Assembly: GCA_024434115.1 (NCBI GenBank)
Contig: QMIT01000014.1
Span: 85,958 to 149,957, forward strand
Reading direction: 5' to 3'
DNA from: Chloroflexota bacterium
Lineage (GTDB): Bacteria; Chloroflexota; Anaerolineae; Aggregatilineales; J027
DNA length: 64,000 nucleotides
The translations under genes and the position numbers were made by a program. Below, in pieces: positions 1 to 8,764 of the stretch. Numbering within the stretch: position 1 is the stretch's first letter; each line of letters opens with the position of its first letter. The notes below the pieces were generated by a model. It did no database searches and had not been told where the DNA came from. It saw only the letters and a program-made list of their open reading frames with translations.

Positions 1-156
1 CCATATGTGCCGACCTTGGGGCGGGTTGAATTGCAGTATCCATGTGCGATGTTGGTCGGTGGACAAGAATATGACGTTTGGTTGGCGGTGTATGATTTGA
101 ATGCGGAAAAGGAAACGCAGACCTATTTGCTGAAAACGTTTAGCCCCCCGCATTAA
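1..156 (+). CDS. C-terminal end of an unidentified protein (partial)
   Basis: An open frame enters from the left edge and ends at TAA 154-156, giving about 51 residues that close with KTFSPPH. It has the look of a beta-rich C-terminal tail with alternating hydrophobic residues (YDVWLAVYDLN). The tail loosely resembles the C-terminal soluble end of the membrane glycosyltransferase at 60.4-62.35 kb, so a membrane glycosyltransferase is one possibility, but too little is visible to name it. Its last 17 bases overlap the convergent gene that ends at 140. Confidence 0.5.
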   Translation, partial: PYVPTLGRVELQYPCAMLVGGQEYDVWLAVYDLNAEKETQTYLLKTFSPPH

Positions 157-1570
157 AGGCCATAATCCGACTGGTGAGAATAATGTAGATGTCGGGAATC
201 AGCAGCGCGATAATGTAGCAGTTGAGTAACGTTACCCACCGGAGGCGCAATCGGGGTGAAATTCCTATGGAGGCGCGGCGTATCATGGGGTCGTTCAGGA
301 TGAGGGCCATCAGGAACATAAAGGGTAAAAAGAGGCTCAACATAAATCGCTGACCACCATTAATCGGCACAAACCACGCATAGAGTAGTATATAGGCTAT
401 AAAGTAGAGTATACAAAAAACACCCGCGAAGAAGTGCCGCTTTATAAAAGGTATTCCCCAGACGGGTAGCGCCAAAATCCCCAAGGCCAAAGCTGCACGT
501 GAATAAAGACTGACATATCGGCAGTAACCGTAATTGAATTCCTCGCAATGCTTGATTTTGGATTCTTTTAATCCCGTTCTGAAACGCTGCACAATATCTT
601 TTGGGGTGTGGGTGTGGAGATAGGAAGTGAGACTGGGAATTTGGTCAGCAGGCATTTGCGGCCACCCTTCACGATCCCCATATGCGCGTGTCCCTTGAGC
701 GACCTCAGCCCATGAATCGTACCACACATAAAAGGTCGAATTGACATTGTAGAAATATGAGCCAAAAGTTTGCTTGTTGCGATAAAACTGGGGCGCACCC
801 ACCAACAGAAACATCAGAATGACACAAAACGCCGTCAGTGCAGCATATTGGACTGATTGGCGCGTGATGTGGTGGCGATTAGCTAATGTGTGAAAGGCCC
901 ACTGCGCACCATAGACCACCACGAATATCCCGACGGCGGGCAGCACAGAGGGCTTAATTAGGTGAGCAAAACCTAATAGCTCTCCGGTCAAAAGGCCAAT
1001 CCGCCAATTTGGTTCAACCATGAGTTTCAGCATCCCTAAGAAGGCACAGAAGCTGATAAAGTAGTAGGGGAGTTCTGGTTGAAAATAGGGTGCTTTAAAG
1101 ACGAACAGGGTGAAGGTTGTTATCAGGAATAAATTTATGGCGGTGAAGGGTTGAAGATAGCGCAAAAAGATGAGATATAGCCCTAGTAGTAGCGCCATCG
1201 AAAGGATGACATTTAACTGTTTACCCCGGTCAAAAAAGGTTTGCTCGGAAAGTCCGGGTGCGTATTGGGTGGCGAGCAAAGCCGGATATAGGGGGGCACG
1301 TGCGCCATCACCGGGATAATTACCCTGTGTACGATATATTTTTTTGGCATAACCCATATAGGCGCTTTGATCATGGGCTTTTATATCGGTGTTGACAGAA
1401 ATAAGGCTGCGTTGGGAGGCGTGCCAATACAATACCATTGATAGACAAAAAATGCCCAACAATGTCAGGAATTGCGGCCATTTATGGTGAGTGGGCAATT
1501 GGAAATTGGGCAATGGCTGTCTCTCATGCCGAGTTTTGACCATTAAATCGCGGATTGCCTCCGAACCCAT
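140..1570 (-). CDS. Multi-pass membrane glycosyltransferase (GT39/ArnT-like)
   Basis: About 476 residues with roughly ten hydrophobic segments. The first luminal loop carries an acidic motif (TDIKAHDQSAYMGYAKK) followed by RAPLYPALLA, as in lipid-phosphate-sugar-dependent glycosyltransferases of the GT-C fold, where an acidic residue in loop 1 is catalytic. The ATG at 1570 is preferred over a GTG at 1582 because AGGTGAG lies 7 bases upstream of it. The substrate cannot be read from the sequence. Together with the genes at 36.1, 38.1, 60.4 and 62.4 kb it suggests glycosylation of surface lipids or proteins. The exact family is uncertain; the membrane glycosyltransferase call is fairly safe. 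Confidence 0.65.
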   Translation of the reverse strand: MGSEAIRDLMVKTRHERQPLPNFQLPTHHKWPQFLTLLGIFCLSMVLYWHASQRSLISVNTDIKAHDQSAYMGYAKKIYRTQGNYPGDGARAPLYPALLATQYAPGLSEQTFFDRGKQLNVILSMALLLGLYLIFLRYLQPFTAINLFLITTFTLFVFKAPYFQPELPYYFISFCAFLGMLKLMVEPNWRIGLLTGELLGFAHLIKPSVLPAVGIFVVVYGAQWAFHTLANRHHITRQSVQYAALTAFCVILMFLLVGAPQFYRNKQTFGSYFYNVNSTFYVWYDSWAEVAQGTRAYGDREGWPQMPADQIPSLTSYLHTHTPKDIVQRFRTGLKESKIKHCEEFNYGYCRYVSLYSRAALALGILALPVWGIPFIKRHFFAGVFCILYFIAYILLYAWFVPINGGQRFMLSLFLPFMFLMALILNDPMIRRASIGISPRLRLRWVTLLNCYIIALLIPDIYIILTSRIMAFNAGG

Positions 1571-1671
1571 GCTCCATCTCACCTAATCTGAGGTGAGACA
1601 CATGGGGGATGCTGTTTCTGCGAGGATTTGTTATAAGTGGGATTCAAGGCTTAGGAATTGGAAGCGTGGCG

Positions 1672-2253
1672 ATGGCAAAACAGAGTATCTGGCGAAGAAA
1701 CAAACAAGATTTGGATTACTTCCGAAGCCTGCTGACGGCGACGGTTGGTGGAGCAGCGGGTGTTGCGGCGATGGCGGCCTATTGGAAAACAGTAACCGCA
1801 ATTACGGGTAGAGACCCCCGGCAAAACAAGACCAATTATGCTGGCGAACAGCCGCTCGATTCAATTTCCATCGTGGGTAAGCAACACGAACGAGGGGAGT
1901 CTTCGACTGGCGCGATTGGGCGAATTGTTTATCGAGCCTTGATGGGGCGTGCGCCGCAATCCCAAGAGACCCGCACCTTCCTTAGCTACCTTGTGCATTG
2001 GGTCATCAGCTTAGGGATGAGCGGGATTAGTGGTAGCTTGCAGAGACGACGAAACAAACCCGACGCAAAAAATGGCTTGATGCTTGGAAGCGGTCTATTT
2101 TTGCTGGGCGATGAGTTGGCGATGCCGCTGCTGGGGCTTGCAGATGGGCCAACTGCCTATCCGCCCAAATTGCATATACACAGCTTTGGTGCTCATGTTG
2201 CCTATGGATTGGCGTCGTCGTTTGCGACCAAAATCCTGCGAAAATTTATTTAG
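1672..2253 (+). CDS. DUF1440-like small membrane protein
   Basis: About 193 residues from ATG 1672 (GGAAG upstream); an in-frame TTG/ATG extension to 1609 is possible. It has an N-terminal hydrophobic segment rich in Gly and Ala (about residues 18-36), a second segment near residue 110, and a C-terminal block GDELAMPLLGL...PTAYP...HIHSFGAHVAYGL that resembles the end of the YagU/DUF1440 family of inner-membrane proteins of unknown function. It is convergent with the SIS-domain gene and overlaps its stop codon by 4 bases. Family assignment rests on recall of this C-terminal pattern. Confidence 0.5.
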   Translation: MAKQSIWRRNKQDLDYFRSLLTATVGGAAGVAAMAAYWKTVTAITGRDPRQNKTNYAGEQPLDSISIVGKQHERGESSTGAIGRIVYRALMGRAPQSQETRTFLSYLVHWVISLGMSGISGSLQRRRNKPDAKNGLMLGSGLFLLGDELAMPLLGLADGPTAYPPKLHIHSFGAHVAYGLASSFATKILRKFI

Positions 2254-3281
2254 GTTGTAATGGTGACTTTGGTGAGGCCACGCGGTTGATCCACCGGATA
2301 ACCTTTGACCTTTGCCAAACTCATCGCCAAAATTTGACCGGGCATGACGGCACAAATGGGGCTTAACCACTCGGCAATGGGTGGGATGGGCATAAAATTT
2401 TGAGCAAACGACCCGGCTGATGGCTCATTGGAAATAACCAGATTTTCGGCTTGGCGCTCCTGCAATTTCTCCAATAAATCTACCATCAATGCTAACGTTT
2501 TGCCTGCGGGGGCGACACTAATGACCGGGAAGCCGCTGCCGACCACCGCAATCGGGCCATGCCGGAAATCCGCCTCACTATATTCTTGACAGGTCAGATA
2601 ACAGAGTTCCTTTAGCTTCAGGCTGATTTCAAAGGCGGTGCTATAGTTATAACCCCGTCCAATCACCGCACAACGTTCGGCATAACGATAGCGTTCGGCC
2701 CACGACCACACATTTTCGGAGAGGCGGAGGGTTTCGGCGGCTTTGATGGGGAGTTCAGCCAATGCCTCATTTAATTCAGTTTTGTCCACAAGGGCCGCCG
2801 TTAGCATTGCCACAGCGGTTAATTCGGCGGTATAGGTCTTGGTCGCTGCGATACTCAATTCTGGCCCACTGTGGAGGGGTAAATGATATTCACCCGTATC
2901 GGCCATTAAAGAATCGGGATTATTGGTGATGGTGACGGTCAATGCACCCTGCTCCCGCGCATCTTGAACGACTTGGTTGACATCTACTGACTGGCCCGAT
3001 TGGGAAATGCCGATCACCAGTGCTCTATTCAAGCGGGGAGTCGTGTCATATAACGTATGGACAGAGGGGGTTGCCAAACCGACGGGTAGACCTGCCTGAA
3101 TGCCCATTAAATATTGCGCGTAACGGCCTGCATTGTCGGATGTGCCACGTGCCGCAATCCACACAAAGGCGGGGTCAAAATCTCGAATGGCTTGGGCGAT
3201 ACGGCGGGCAGTGCCACTTTCTTCATCTAATAGGCCTTGAATTACGGCAGGCTGTTCGGCAATTTCTTGTTCAATATACAT
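2250..3281 (-). CDS. SIS-domain sugar-phosphate deaminase/isomerase (NagB-II/GlmS-like)
   Basis: About 343 residues with two SIS domains. The sugar-phosphate loop motifs are visible: ARGTSDNAGRYAQY near residue 45, ISQSGQSVDV near 95, ELSIAATKTYT near 140, and the C-terminal SEADFRHGP block. There is no glutaminase domain, so it matches stand-alone deaminases/isomerases that turn glucosamine-6-phosphate into fructose-6-phosphate rather than GlmS. ATG 3281 is preferred to an upstream TTG at 3287. It is the last gene of the amino-sugar operon, and would feed the imported sugar into glycolysis. The direction of the reaction and exact substrate are inferred from context. Confidence 0.8.
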   Translation of the reverse strand: MYIEQEIAEQPAVIQGLLDEESGTARRIAQAIRDFDPAFVWIAARGTSDNAGRYAQYLMGIQAGLPVGLATPSVHTLYDTTPRLNRALVIGISQSGQSVDVNQVVQDAREQGALTVTITNNPDSLMADTGEYHLPLHSGPELSIAATKTYTAELTAVAMLTAALVDKTELNEALAELPIKAAETLRLSENVWSWAERYRYAERCAVIGRGYNYSTAFEISLKLKELCYLTCQEYSEADFRHGPIAVVGSGFPVISVAPAGKTLALMVDLLEKLQERQAENLVISNEPSAGSFAQNFMPIPPIAEWLSPICAVMPGQILAMSLAKVKGYPVDQPRGLTKVTITT

Positions 3282-3296
3282 GCTCAACTCTCAATT

Positions 3297-4112
3297 CTAT
3301 GGGGCGGTGGTCTCTCGAATCATCAGTTGTACGCTGAGGGTGGTGACGCCTTGAATGGTTAGGCCATTGATTTGACCGATCAATTGACGGGCGGCGCGGC
3401 GACCCAACTCAATAATATCGGCAGAAACGGTTGTTAAACCAGCGGCCTGTGCAGCCGGGGCGTCGCCAAAGCCTGCAACCGAGACATCATCCGGCACTTT
3501 AATACCAGCGGTTTGTAATAATTCGACAGCCACAATCGCCATTTGGTAATCAGCCGCAAGGATAACATCAAAATGGACTTGGTGTTCAAGTAGTTCTCGA
3601 ATGGAGGCAGCGGCCACTTCTGGGTCAAAATCTCCACGCACAAAATACATTTCTTCCGCGACTAGGTTATAACGCATCAGTTCATGACGGAACACGGTTT
3701 CGCGCTGGATGCCGTCATCTTGATTTATTTCGCCCCGGATATAGACAAACTTGCGCCGATGGCAGGCTTTGACCAGATGCCTGACGAGTTCTGCAATACC
3801 CTGATTGTTGTTGGAGGTGACGCCCGGAATGGGGACGCCGGGGACGCGATGACTGACTAGCGAAATTGGCTTGCCGGATTCATAAATTTGGCGCAAGAGT
3901 TCGTCGGAGGCGGCGTTGGCGATGACAATCACCCCAGTCAAATTTTGCCATTCTAGGGAGACAGGGCGCGGATGGAGGGGGTCTTCGGCTAACGAATCAA
4001 TCAACACATCATAACCGTTGGTGCGGGCAATTTCATGTACCCCGGCCAGAATGTTACGCTGGAAAACCCCATATTGGTTGTTGGTGATGATGCCGATGGT
4101 TGGTTTTTTCAT
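3297..4112 (-). CDS. LacI-type sugar-sensing domain without DNA-binding domain
   Basis: 271 residues beginning directly at the periplasmic-binding-protein-like fold (KKPTIGIITNNQYGVFQRNILAGVHEIA), with the closing signature DDVSVAGFGDAPAAQAAGLTTVS near residue 210. LacI-family repressors have a helix-turn-helix and hinge of about 60 residues before this point; here none is encoded. The ATG overlaps the stop of the ROK regulator (ATGA at 4109-4112), so the two are translationally coupled. It probably senses a sugar and may act through the ROK protein, but this is inference. No signal peptide is seen, so it is not a transport binding protein. Confidence 0.75.
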   Translation of the reverse strand: MKKPTIGIITNNQYGVFQRNILAGVHEIARTNGYDVLIDSLAEDPLHPRPVSLEWQNLTGVIVIANAASDELLRQIYESGKPISLVSHRVPGVPIPGVTSNNNQGIAELVRHLVKACHRRKFVYIRGEINQDDGIQRETVFRHELMRYNLVAEEMYFVRGDFDPEVAAASIRELLEHQVHFDVILAADYQMAIVAVELLQTAGIKVPDDVSVAGFGDAPAAQAAGLTTVSADIIELGRRAARQLIGQINGLTIQGVTTLSVQLMIRETTAP

Positions 4113-5275
4113 CGTACCAGCCCCAGTTCATTTTGGAGGGCTTCGGCGACTGCTCCCAATGCGCTCAGTTCATAAGATTCGGCTAGCGAGAATTTTACCG
4201 ATTGGACTAATTCGGGCTGTACCAGTGATTCGGCTTTATCCATAATGCGATTCAACACGGTTTCGCCTAAGTCCACAATTCCGCCCGCCAGCGAGATATG
4301 ATCGGGGCGCAGCATGGCGATAATCCAGCTAAAGACCTGCGCCAAAATGTCGGTGATTTCTTCGACGAGTATCTGAGCCGCAACATCACCATGTAGTGCG
4401 GCATACTGCATGTGCATAAAGGTCAAGCCTGTAATGGGCAAGGTGGTGTTTGGATATTCTTGGCGCAACAGTTCGGCGCGGCGTTTGAGATAGGGCCAAC
4501 TGAGGAATGTTTCCAAACGGCCTGTTTCGCTATGCTGTCCTATATGGCGGCTAACATGTAGGCTACTGATGTCCCCGCCGTTGTGATAAATCGCGCCGCC
4601 CAAGACCATGCCAATTTCGATGGTGCTGTTGAGTAGAACCACCACCGGGTTGCGTGAATCGTTGGGCATTCCAAAAGCAAACTGGCCCATCGCCGCCATT
4701 TCAGCTTTATTGGCAACATAGACGGGGACATGGAAACAGTCGGTCAAAATATCCGCGAGGGGCAGATTTTGCCAACCGAATTGGGGGGCATAACGCACGA
4801 CCCCAACGCTATTTTCGACAATGCCGGGGACACCGATGCCGATACACAGCAAGGGGGCATCCAATTGGGCAATGAGGCCATTCATGACGTGCTGCACAAT
4901 ATCAATGACGGGGTGGCCTTCGATGTCGAGTAGGTTGGCGTGATGTTGGGCGATGATTTTGCCCGCCATGTTGCACAACACACCGCGTACCCGGTCTACA
5001 TCCAGCGAGATGCCAATCACCTGACGGGCATCCGGTACAAATTGGAGCAAGGTGGGGCGTTTGCCGCCGCTGTCGGTGGACTGCCCGCGTCCAACCTCGA
5101 TGAGCAGGCCCTCGTCTATTAGTTCACCAATCAAATCTGAGACGGTGGGTTTGGCAAGGCCTGTTTCTTGGGCCAATGCTGCGCGATTATCCGCCAAGCC
5201 TGAATAGACCGCGTGCAGCATAAGCTGTCGGTTATGACGGCGGAGTTGTTCGCGGGTGGCTTTACTGGCGGTCAT
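4109..5275 (-). CDS. ROK-family transcriptional regulator, kinase residues lost
   Basis: 388 residues. Residues 8-80 form a winged helix (ALAQETGLAKPTVSDLIGELIDEGLL); the rest is a ROK fold (CIGIGVPGIVENSVGVVRYAPQFGWQNLPL at 144-173). The usual catalytic END motif is replaced by VANK (187-190), so the catalytic Asp is Lys, and the zinc motif CxCGxxGCxE with its upstream GEIGH is absent (the region reads GGDISSLHVSRHIGQ). It should therefore bind sugar and DNA but not phosphorylate. Fourth from the promoter-distal end of the amino-sugar operon; NagC-type control of that operon is the natural role. Confidence 0.85.
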   Translation of the reverse strand: MTASKATREQLRRHNRQLMLHAVYSGLADNRAALAQETGLAKPTVSDLIGELIDEGLLIEVGRGQSTDSGGKRPTLLQFVPDARQVIGISLDVDRVRGVLCNMAGKIIAQHHANLLDIEGHPVIDIVQHVMNGLIAQLDAPLLCIGIGVPGIVENSVGVVRYAPQFGWQNLPLADILTDCFHVPVYVANKAEMAAMGQFAFGMPNDSRNPVVVLLNSTIEIGMVLGGAIYHNGGDISSLHVSRHIGQHSETGRLETFLSWPYLKRRAELLRQEYPNTTLPITGLTFMHMQYAALHGDVAAQILVEEITDILAQVFSWIIAMLRPDHISLAGGIVDLGETVLNRIMDKAESLVQPELVQSVKFSLAESYELSALGAVAEALQNELGLVR

Positions 5276-5290
5276 GATACAAAGGTTCTT

Positions 5291-6334
5291 TTAGGCCTGC
5301 TTACAAGATGCAGGTTGCATGTCACGTATAATACCCCAATTGGCCGGGTCTTCGCCGCCAATTCCCCAAATTGCCACACCACCGAGTTCTGGAAATTCCT
5401 CCATAATCAGGTCGAGTTTATATTCTAGCCCAATGGCATCGGCGACATAAATGGTTTGGGCAGGCAGGCCGGGGGCTTTAAAATCCAGCCGCGCTTCCAT
5501 GTCGGCGGGGTCACGGGTAAAGGCTAGATCAAAGGCTTCAATGGAACGCTGCACACTGCTATAGGGAATGGATACGGCGCGGTTGCCGCGTTTCCAACTG
5601 AGGCCGTAAAAATGCAGACCTAAGCGGACTTTGGAAAGGTCGGTGATGGTGGCGGCATAGGCAATGACATCATATGACCACTGGGGTGGGCCGATGGGGC
5701 CAGCTTCGCCTGCACTATTGTGATAGTCATAGGTCATGATCTGGAAAACGTCTACAGCGGCGGCGATACGTGCCCAATCCTGCGCGGCAGCCCCTTCTGA
5801 CATTCCCGCATCATCCGTTTTGGCGTGGACGGCGATGGTCAATAAGTAGCCTTTGGCGTGGAGGGCAGTGGCTAAATCTTCAATAAAGAGGGAGAAGTTG
5901 TCACGGGTCGCCAATTGGAAGGATTCGTAATCCGCATCAATGCCATCATAGTCCATGCGTTCAATCAGGGCGATGATTTCATTGATGTGCTTTTCACGGA
6001 TGGCGGGATCGTGAATGCTTTGAGAAAAACCACCATCTCGAATACTGGGGATAATTTTTAGCCCTACCTCACGCCATGCCGCCAACTGATCAGCGTCCTC
6101 AGCAACCGCTGTGGGCAAAATTGTCCCATCGGCGAGGCCGTTGTACCAAAAGGGGTGAACGGTGTCAATTACGTCAAGGTTGTTCATGATGCTGTCCATA
6201 CCTGTTGGTTCTTCGGAGGACGGATACCAGACCGACACACACCATGAGGGTTCGGGGTCTTGGGCACGCGACGACCCCCCCACTGATAGAAGTATCACAA
6301 AAATTAGGCTGGTGAGCAGCAATGCACGAATCAT
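5291..6334 (-). CDS. Secreted glycoside hydrolase family 18
   Basis: 347 residues with a signal peptide (residues 1-24, cleavage near SSRA-QD). The GH18 catalytic signature DxxDxDxE is intact: D130, D133, D135 and the acid E137, followed by QIMTYDYH and a final strand GGVAIWGIGGED. The family cleaves beta-1,4-linked N-acetylglucosamine (chitin, or peptidoglycan in the spore-cortex YaaH-like branch) through a substrate-assisted mechanism. It has no carbohydrate-binding or LysM module. GGAGG lies 7 bases before the ATG, and the GH3 stop is 2 bases upstream. It probably acts outside the membrane to release oligosaccharides for the adjacent transporter. Confidence 0.88.
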   Translation of the reverse strand: MIRALLLTSLIFVILLSVGGSSRAQDPEPSWCVSVWYPSSEEPTGMDSIMNNLDVIDTVHPFWYNGLADGTILPTAVAEDADQLAAWREVGLKIIPSIRDGGFSQSIHDPAIREKHINEIIALIERMDYDGIDADYESFQLATRDNFSLFIEDLATALHAKGYLLTIAVHAKTDDAGMSEGAAAQDWARIAAAVDVFQIMTYDYHNSAGEAGPIGPPQWSYDVIAYAATITDLSKVRLGLHFYGLSWKRGNRAVSIPYSSVQRSIEAFDLAFTRDPADMEARLDFKAPGLPAQTIYVADAIGLEYKLDLIMEEFPELGGVAIWGIGGEDPANWGIIRDMQPASCKQA

Positions 6335-6336
6335 AA

Positions 6337-7857
6337 TCAGCCTCCAGAGGTCATCATGCCGGGAATAGCACAGGGTAAAATGCCCGTCGCGCCGATTTCA
6401 CCAAACAGCACTTTGGCGATGGCTTCAGTGGTCACTTGACGGATGCCATAGGCGCATAGGTAGGTTTCAACCATCGGGAAGGACGCAAGATCATAGGGGG
6501 TTCGCATGGCGATGACAATAGGCCGTTGACCCCGTTCCCAGATGGCCCGAATTAATTCCCCTTGCTGGGGGTCTTGTTCGGCATTGATTGTACCCATAAT
6601 CAAAATATCGGCTTCGCGGGTGGCCTGCAACGTTTCGGCCAATTCTTTTTCCGAAGCGCGATAGGAAATTTCAAAGGTATTGACGTGCGGATGACGTTTT
6701 TTGAGCGCCGCGCCTAATGTCATGGCAACCTGCGAAGAGGTGTCCGCCGGGGTCAGATCGGTGGGGCGGATGGTGATAACCGTAATTTGCTCATCGGGAG
6801 ACGGGCGCAGAGGCAGCATCCCATGATCACGGACAAGGGTAATCGAACGATCCGCGATTTCTTGGGCGATGGCTTGATGTTGCGCACAGCCGACCACACT
6901 CAGCGGGGGCAGTTCGGCGGGTGAGGCTTGACGTGCCTTTAAGATACGCGCCTCAGCATCTGGACGATGCCACTGCTTTAACAAACGGTTTAATTCCAGT
7001 TGGTTGGGCAAATGACCGAGCAGCACCAAGTCGTTACCCGCTTCAAGGGCGGCTTGTACACTTTCTTGCCAGCCATAATGGGCGACGGCGTACATATCCA
7101 TCGCGTCGGAGATAATCAGGCCATCAAAGCCCATTTTTTCGCGTAGCAGGCCTTCCAGAATTTTGGAAGACAGCGTAGCAGGTTTTTGGTCGTCTACGGC
7201 GGTGAACAAGATATGACTGGTCATGACCGCTGTCACGCCTGCTTCAATGGCCGCTTGGAAGGGCAGGAGTTCAATCGAGTGCATCCGATTCAACGAATGA
7301 TCTATCACGGGGGCTTCGTGATGCGAATCTACTCCGGTATCGCCATGACCGGGGAAATGTTTGGCGGTGGCGATCACCCCCTCGGCCTGCATCCCACGAA
7401 TTTGAGCAATGCCGAGTTCGGCAACAAGGGCAGGATCGTCGCCAAAGGAGCGAATCCCGACGACAGGGTTATCCGGATTGATATTGACATCCAACGATGG
7501 GGCGAAGTTGAGATTGACCCCCATCGCCAGCAGTTCTCGCCCCAAGACACGCCCCGCTTCTTCCGCGAGTTCAGGCGAACGGGCTGCGCCCAGTGCCATA
7601 TTGCCGGGGAGTTCCGTCGCGCCGCCGGAAATCGCAATCAATTGACCGCCCTCTTGGTCAATACCAATCAGCGGAGAGGGCTGTCCGCCAGCTTGGGCCG
7701 CTTGGCGAAGGGATAGATTGAGTTCACGCAGTTGGGCGGGGGATTCGACGTTCTGATAGGTAAACAGACAGAATGTGCCGATATCCCCGCGTCGGACGGC
7801 GTTCAAAATTTCTTCAGGGGCGGTGTAGCCTTTAAAGCTCACCATGAGTTGTTTCAC
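6337..7857 (-). CDS. nagZ: Beta-N-acetylhexosaminidase, glycoside hydrolase family 3
   Basis: 506 residues. The NagZ signature KHFPGHGDTGVDSHH spans 166-180, with the Asp-His pair D177/H179 that serves as general acid in this subfamily, and the nucleophile in ISDAMDM is D251. A second alpha/beta C-terminal domain (from about 340) is present, as in Bacillus NagZ and unlike the short proteobacterial enzymes. No signal peptide is visible, so it is likely cytoplasmic and splits imported GlcNAc-containing disaccharides. It sits between the permeases and the GH18 enzyme in one operon. Confidence 0.88.
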   Translation of the reverse strand: MKQLMVSFKGYTAPEEILNAVRRGDIGTFCLFTYQNVESPAQLRELNLSLRQAAQAGGQPSPLIGIDQEGGQLIAISGGATELPGNMALGAARSPELAEEAGRVLGRELLAMGVNLNFAPSLDVNINPDNPVVGIRSFGDDPALVAELGIAQIRGMQAEGVIATAKHFPGHGDTGVDSHHEAPVIDHSLNRMHSIELLPFQAAIEAGVTAVMTSHILFTAVDDQKPATLSSKILEGLLREKMGFDGLIISDAMDMYAVAHYGWQESVQAALEAGNDLVLLGHLPNQLELNRLLKQWHRPDAEARILKARQASPAELPPLSVVGCAQHQAIAQEIADRSITLVRDHGMLPLRPSPDEQITVITIRPTDLTPADTSSQVAMTLGAALKKRHPHVNTFEISYRASEKELAETLQATREADILIMGTINAEQDPQQGELIRAIWERGQRPIVIAMRTPYDLASFPMVETYLCAYGIRQVTTEAIAKVLFGEIGATGILPCAIPGMMTSGG

Positions 7858-7863
7858 AGCCGA

Positions 7864-8760
7864 TTACCCTTTGGAACCTGTCAGCGTGATTCCTTCGACA
7901 AAGAACCGCTGCGAAAGGATAAATGTCACCAAGACAGGCAGCACAAACAACATGCTGGCCGCCATAATGTTTTGCCATGGGATGGGTGACTCTTGATTAT
8001 TGTTTAATAGGGACACGTAAATTGGCATGGTAGTCAATTCGGCCTGTTTCAGATAGACAATCGGCCTAAACAGACTGTTCCAGTTGCCAACGAACAGGAA
8101 AATCGAAATGGTGGCGATGGCAGGACGGCACAGGGGCATGATGATATACCACCAAGTTTGTATCGGATTGGCTCCGTCCATCATGGCAGCTTCATCAATT
8201 TCTTTGGGGATGGTCATCATAAATTGACGCAGTAAGAAAATGAGCGCCGCGCCCCCCGCAAAAAAGCCGGGCAGGACAATGGGGTTAAAACTGCGTAGCC
8301 AGCCGAGTTTAAAAAACAGCACATATTGAGGCACCATCGTCATCTGATCGGGAATCATGAGCGTCCCCAACATCAGCGCAAAGACTACATTGCGGCCTTT
8401 CCATTCCAGACGGCTGAAGGCGAAGGCCACCAGTGAGACCGACACGGTTGTGCCGATGAGTACCATCGTGGTGACAAAGACGCTGTTGAGATAAGCACGC
8501 TGGAAGTTGCTATCTTCTATCAGATGGGTGTAGTTGTCCCATTGGGCTTCTTCGGGGATGATGTTCAGTTGGGAACGATTGGCTTCCTCAGCCGTTTTCA
8601 GCGATGTGCCCGCCATCCAAACGAGTGGGAACAAGGAGAAGGCCGAAATCGCTATCATGACGGCATAAAAGATGGCCGTGCGAATTCCACCGAGACGATG
8701 CCACCAACGCGGCGTTACCTGATCGAGTTTTACAGTTTTGAGTGTCAATACATTTGCCAT
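7864..8760 (-). CDS. Sugar ABC transporter permease, MalG type (CUT1)
   Basis: 298 residues, six predicted membrane segments, usual length for the family. The cytoplasmic EAA loop that docks the ATPase is clear: EAAMMDGANPIQTWWYIIMPLCRPA. It starts 4 bases after the MalF-type gene and would form a heterodimer with it. No CUT1 ATPase (MsmX/UgpC type) is encoded in the operon, so the pump probably uses a shared ATPase encoded elsewhere, as is known for several CUT1 systems. Confidence 0.9.
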   Translation of the reverse strand: MANVLTLKTVKLDQVTPRWWHRLGGIRTAIFYAVMIAISAFSLFPLVWMAGTSLKTAEEANRSQLNIIPEEAQWDNYTHLIEDSNFQRAYLNSVFVTTMVLIGTTVSVSLVAFAFSRLEWKGRNVVFALMLGTLMIPDQMTMVPQYVLFFKLGWLRSFNPIVLPGFFAGGAALIFLLRQFMMTIPKEIDEAAMMDGANPIQTWWYIIMPLCRPAIATISIFLFVGNWNSLFRPIVYLKQAELTTMPIYVSLLNNNQESPIPWQNIMAASMLFVLPVLVTFILSQRFFVEGITLTGSKG

Positions 8761-8764
8761 AGGA

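Noticed and set aside
7186..7716. 176-codon plus-strand frame across the GH3 gene
   Set aside because: Antisense to a well-supported enzyme with complete motifs; no start signal or recognisable protein.
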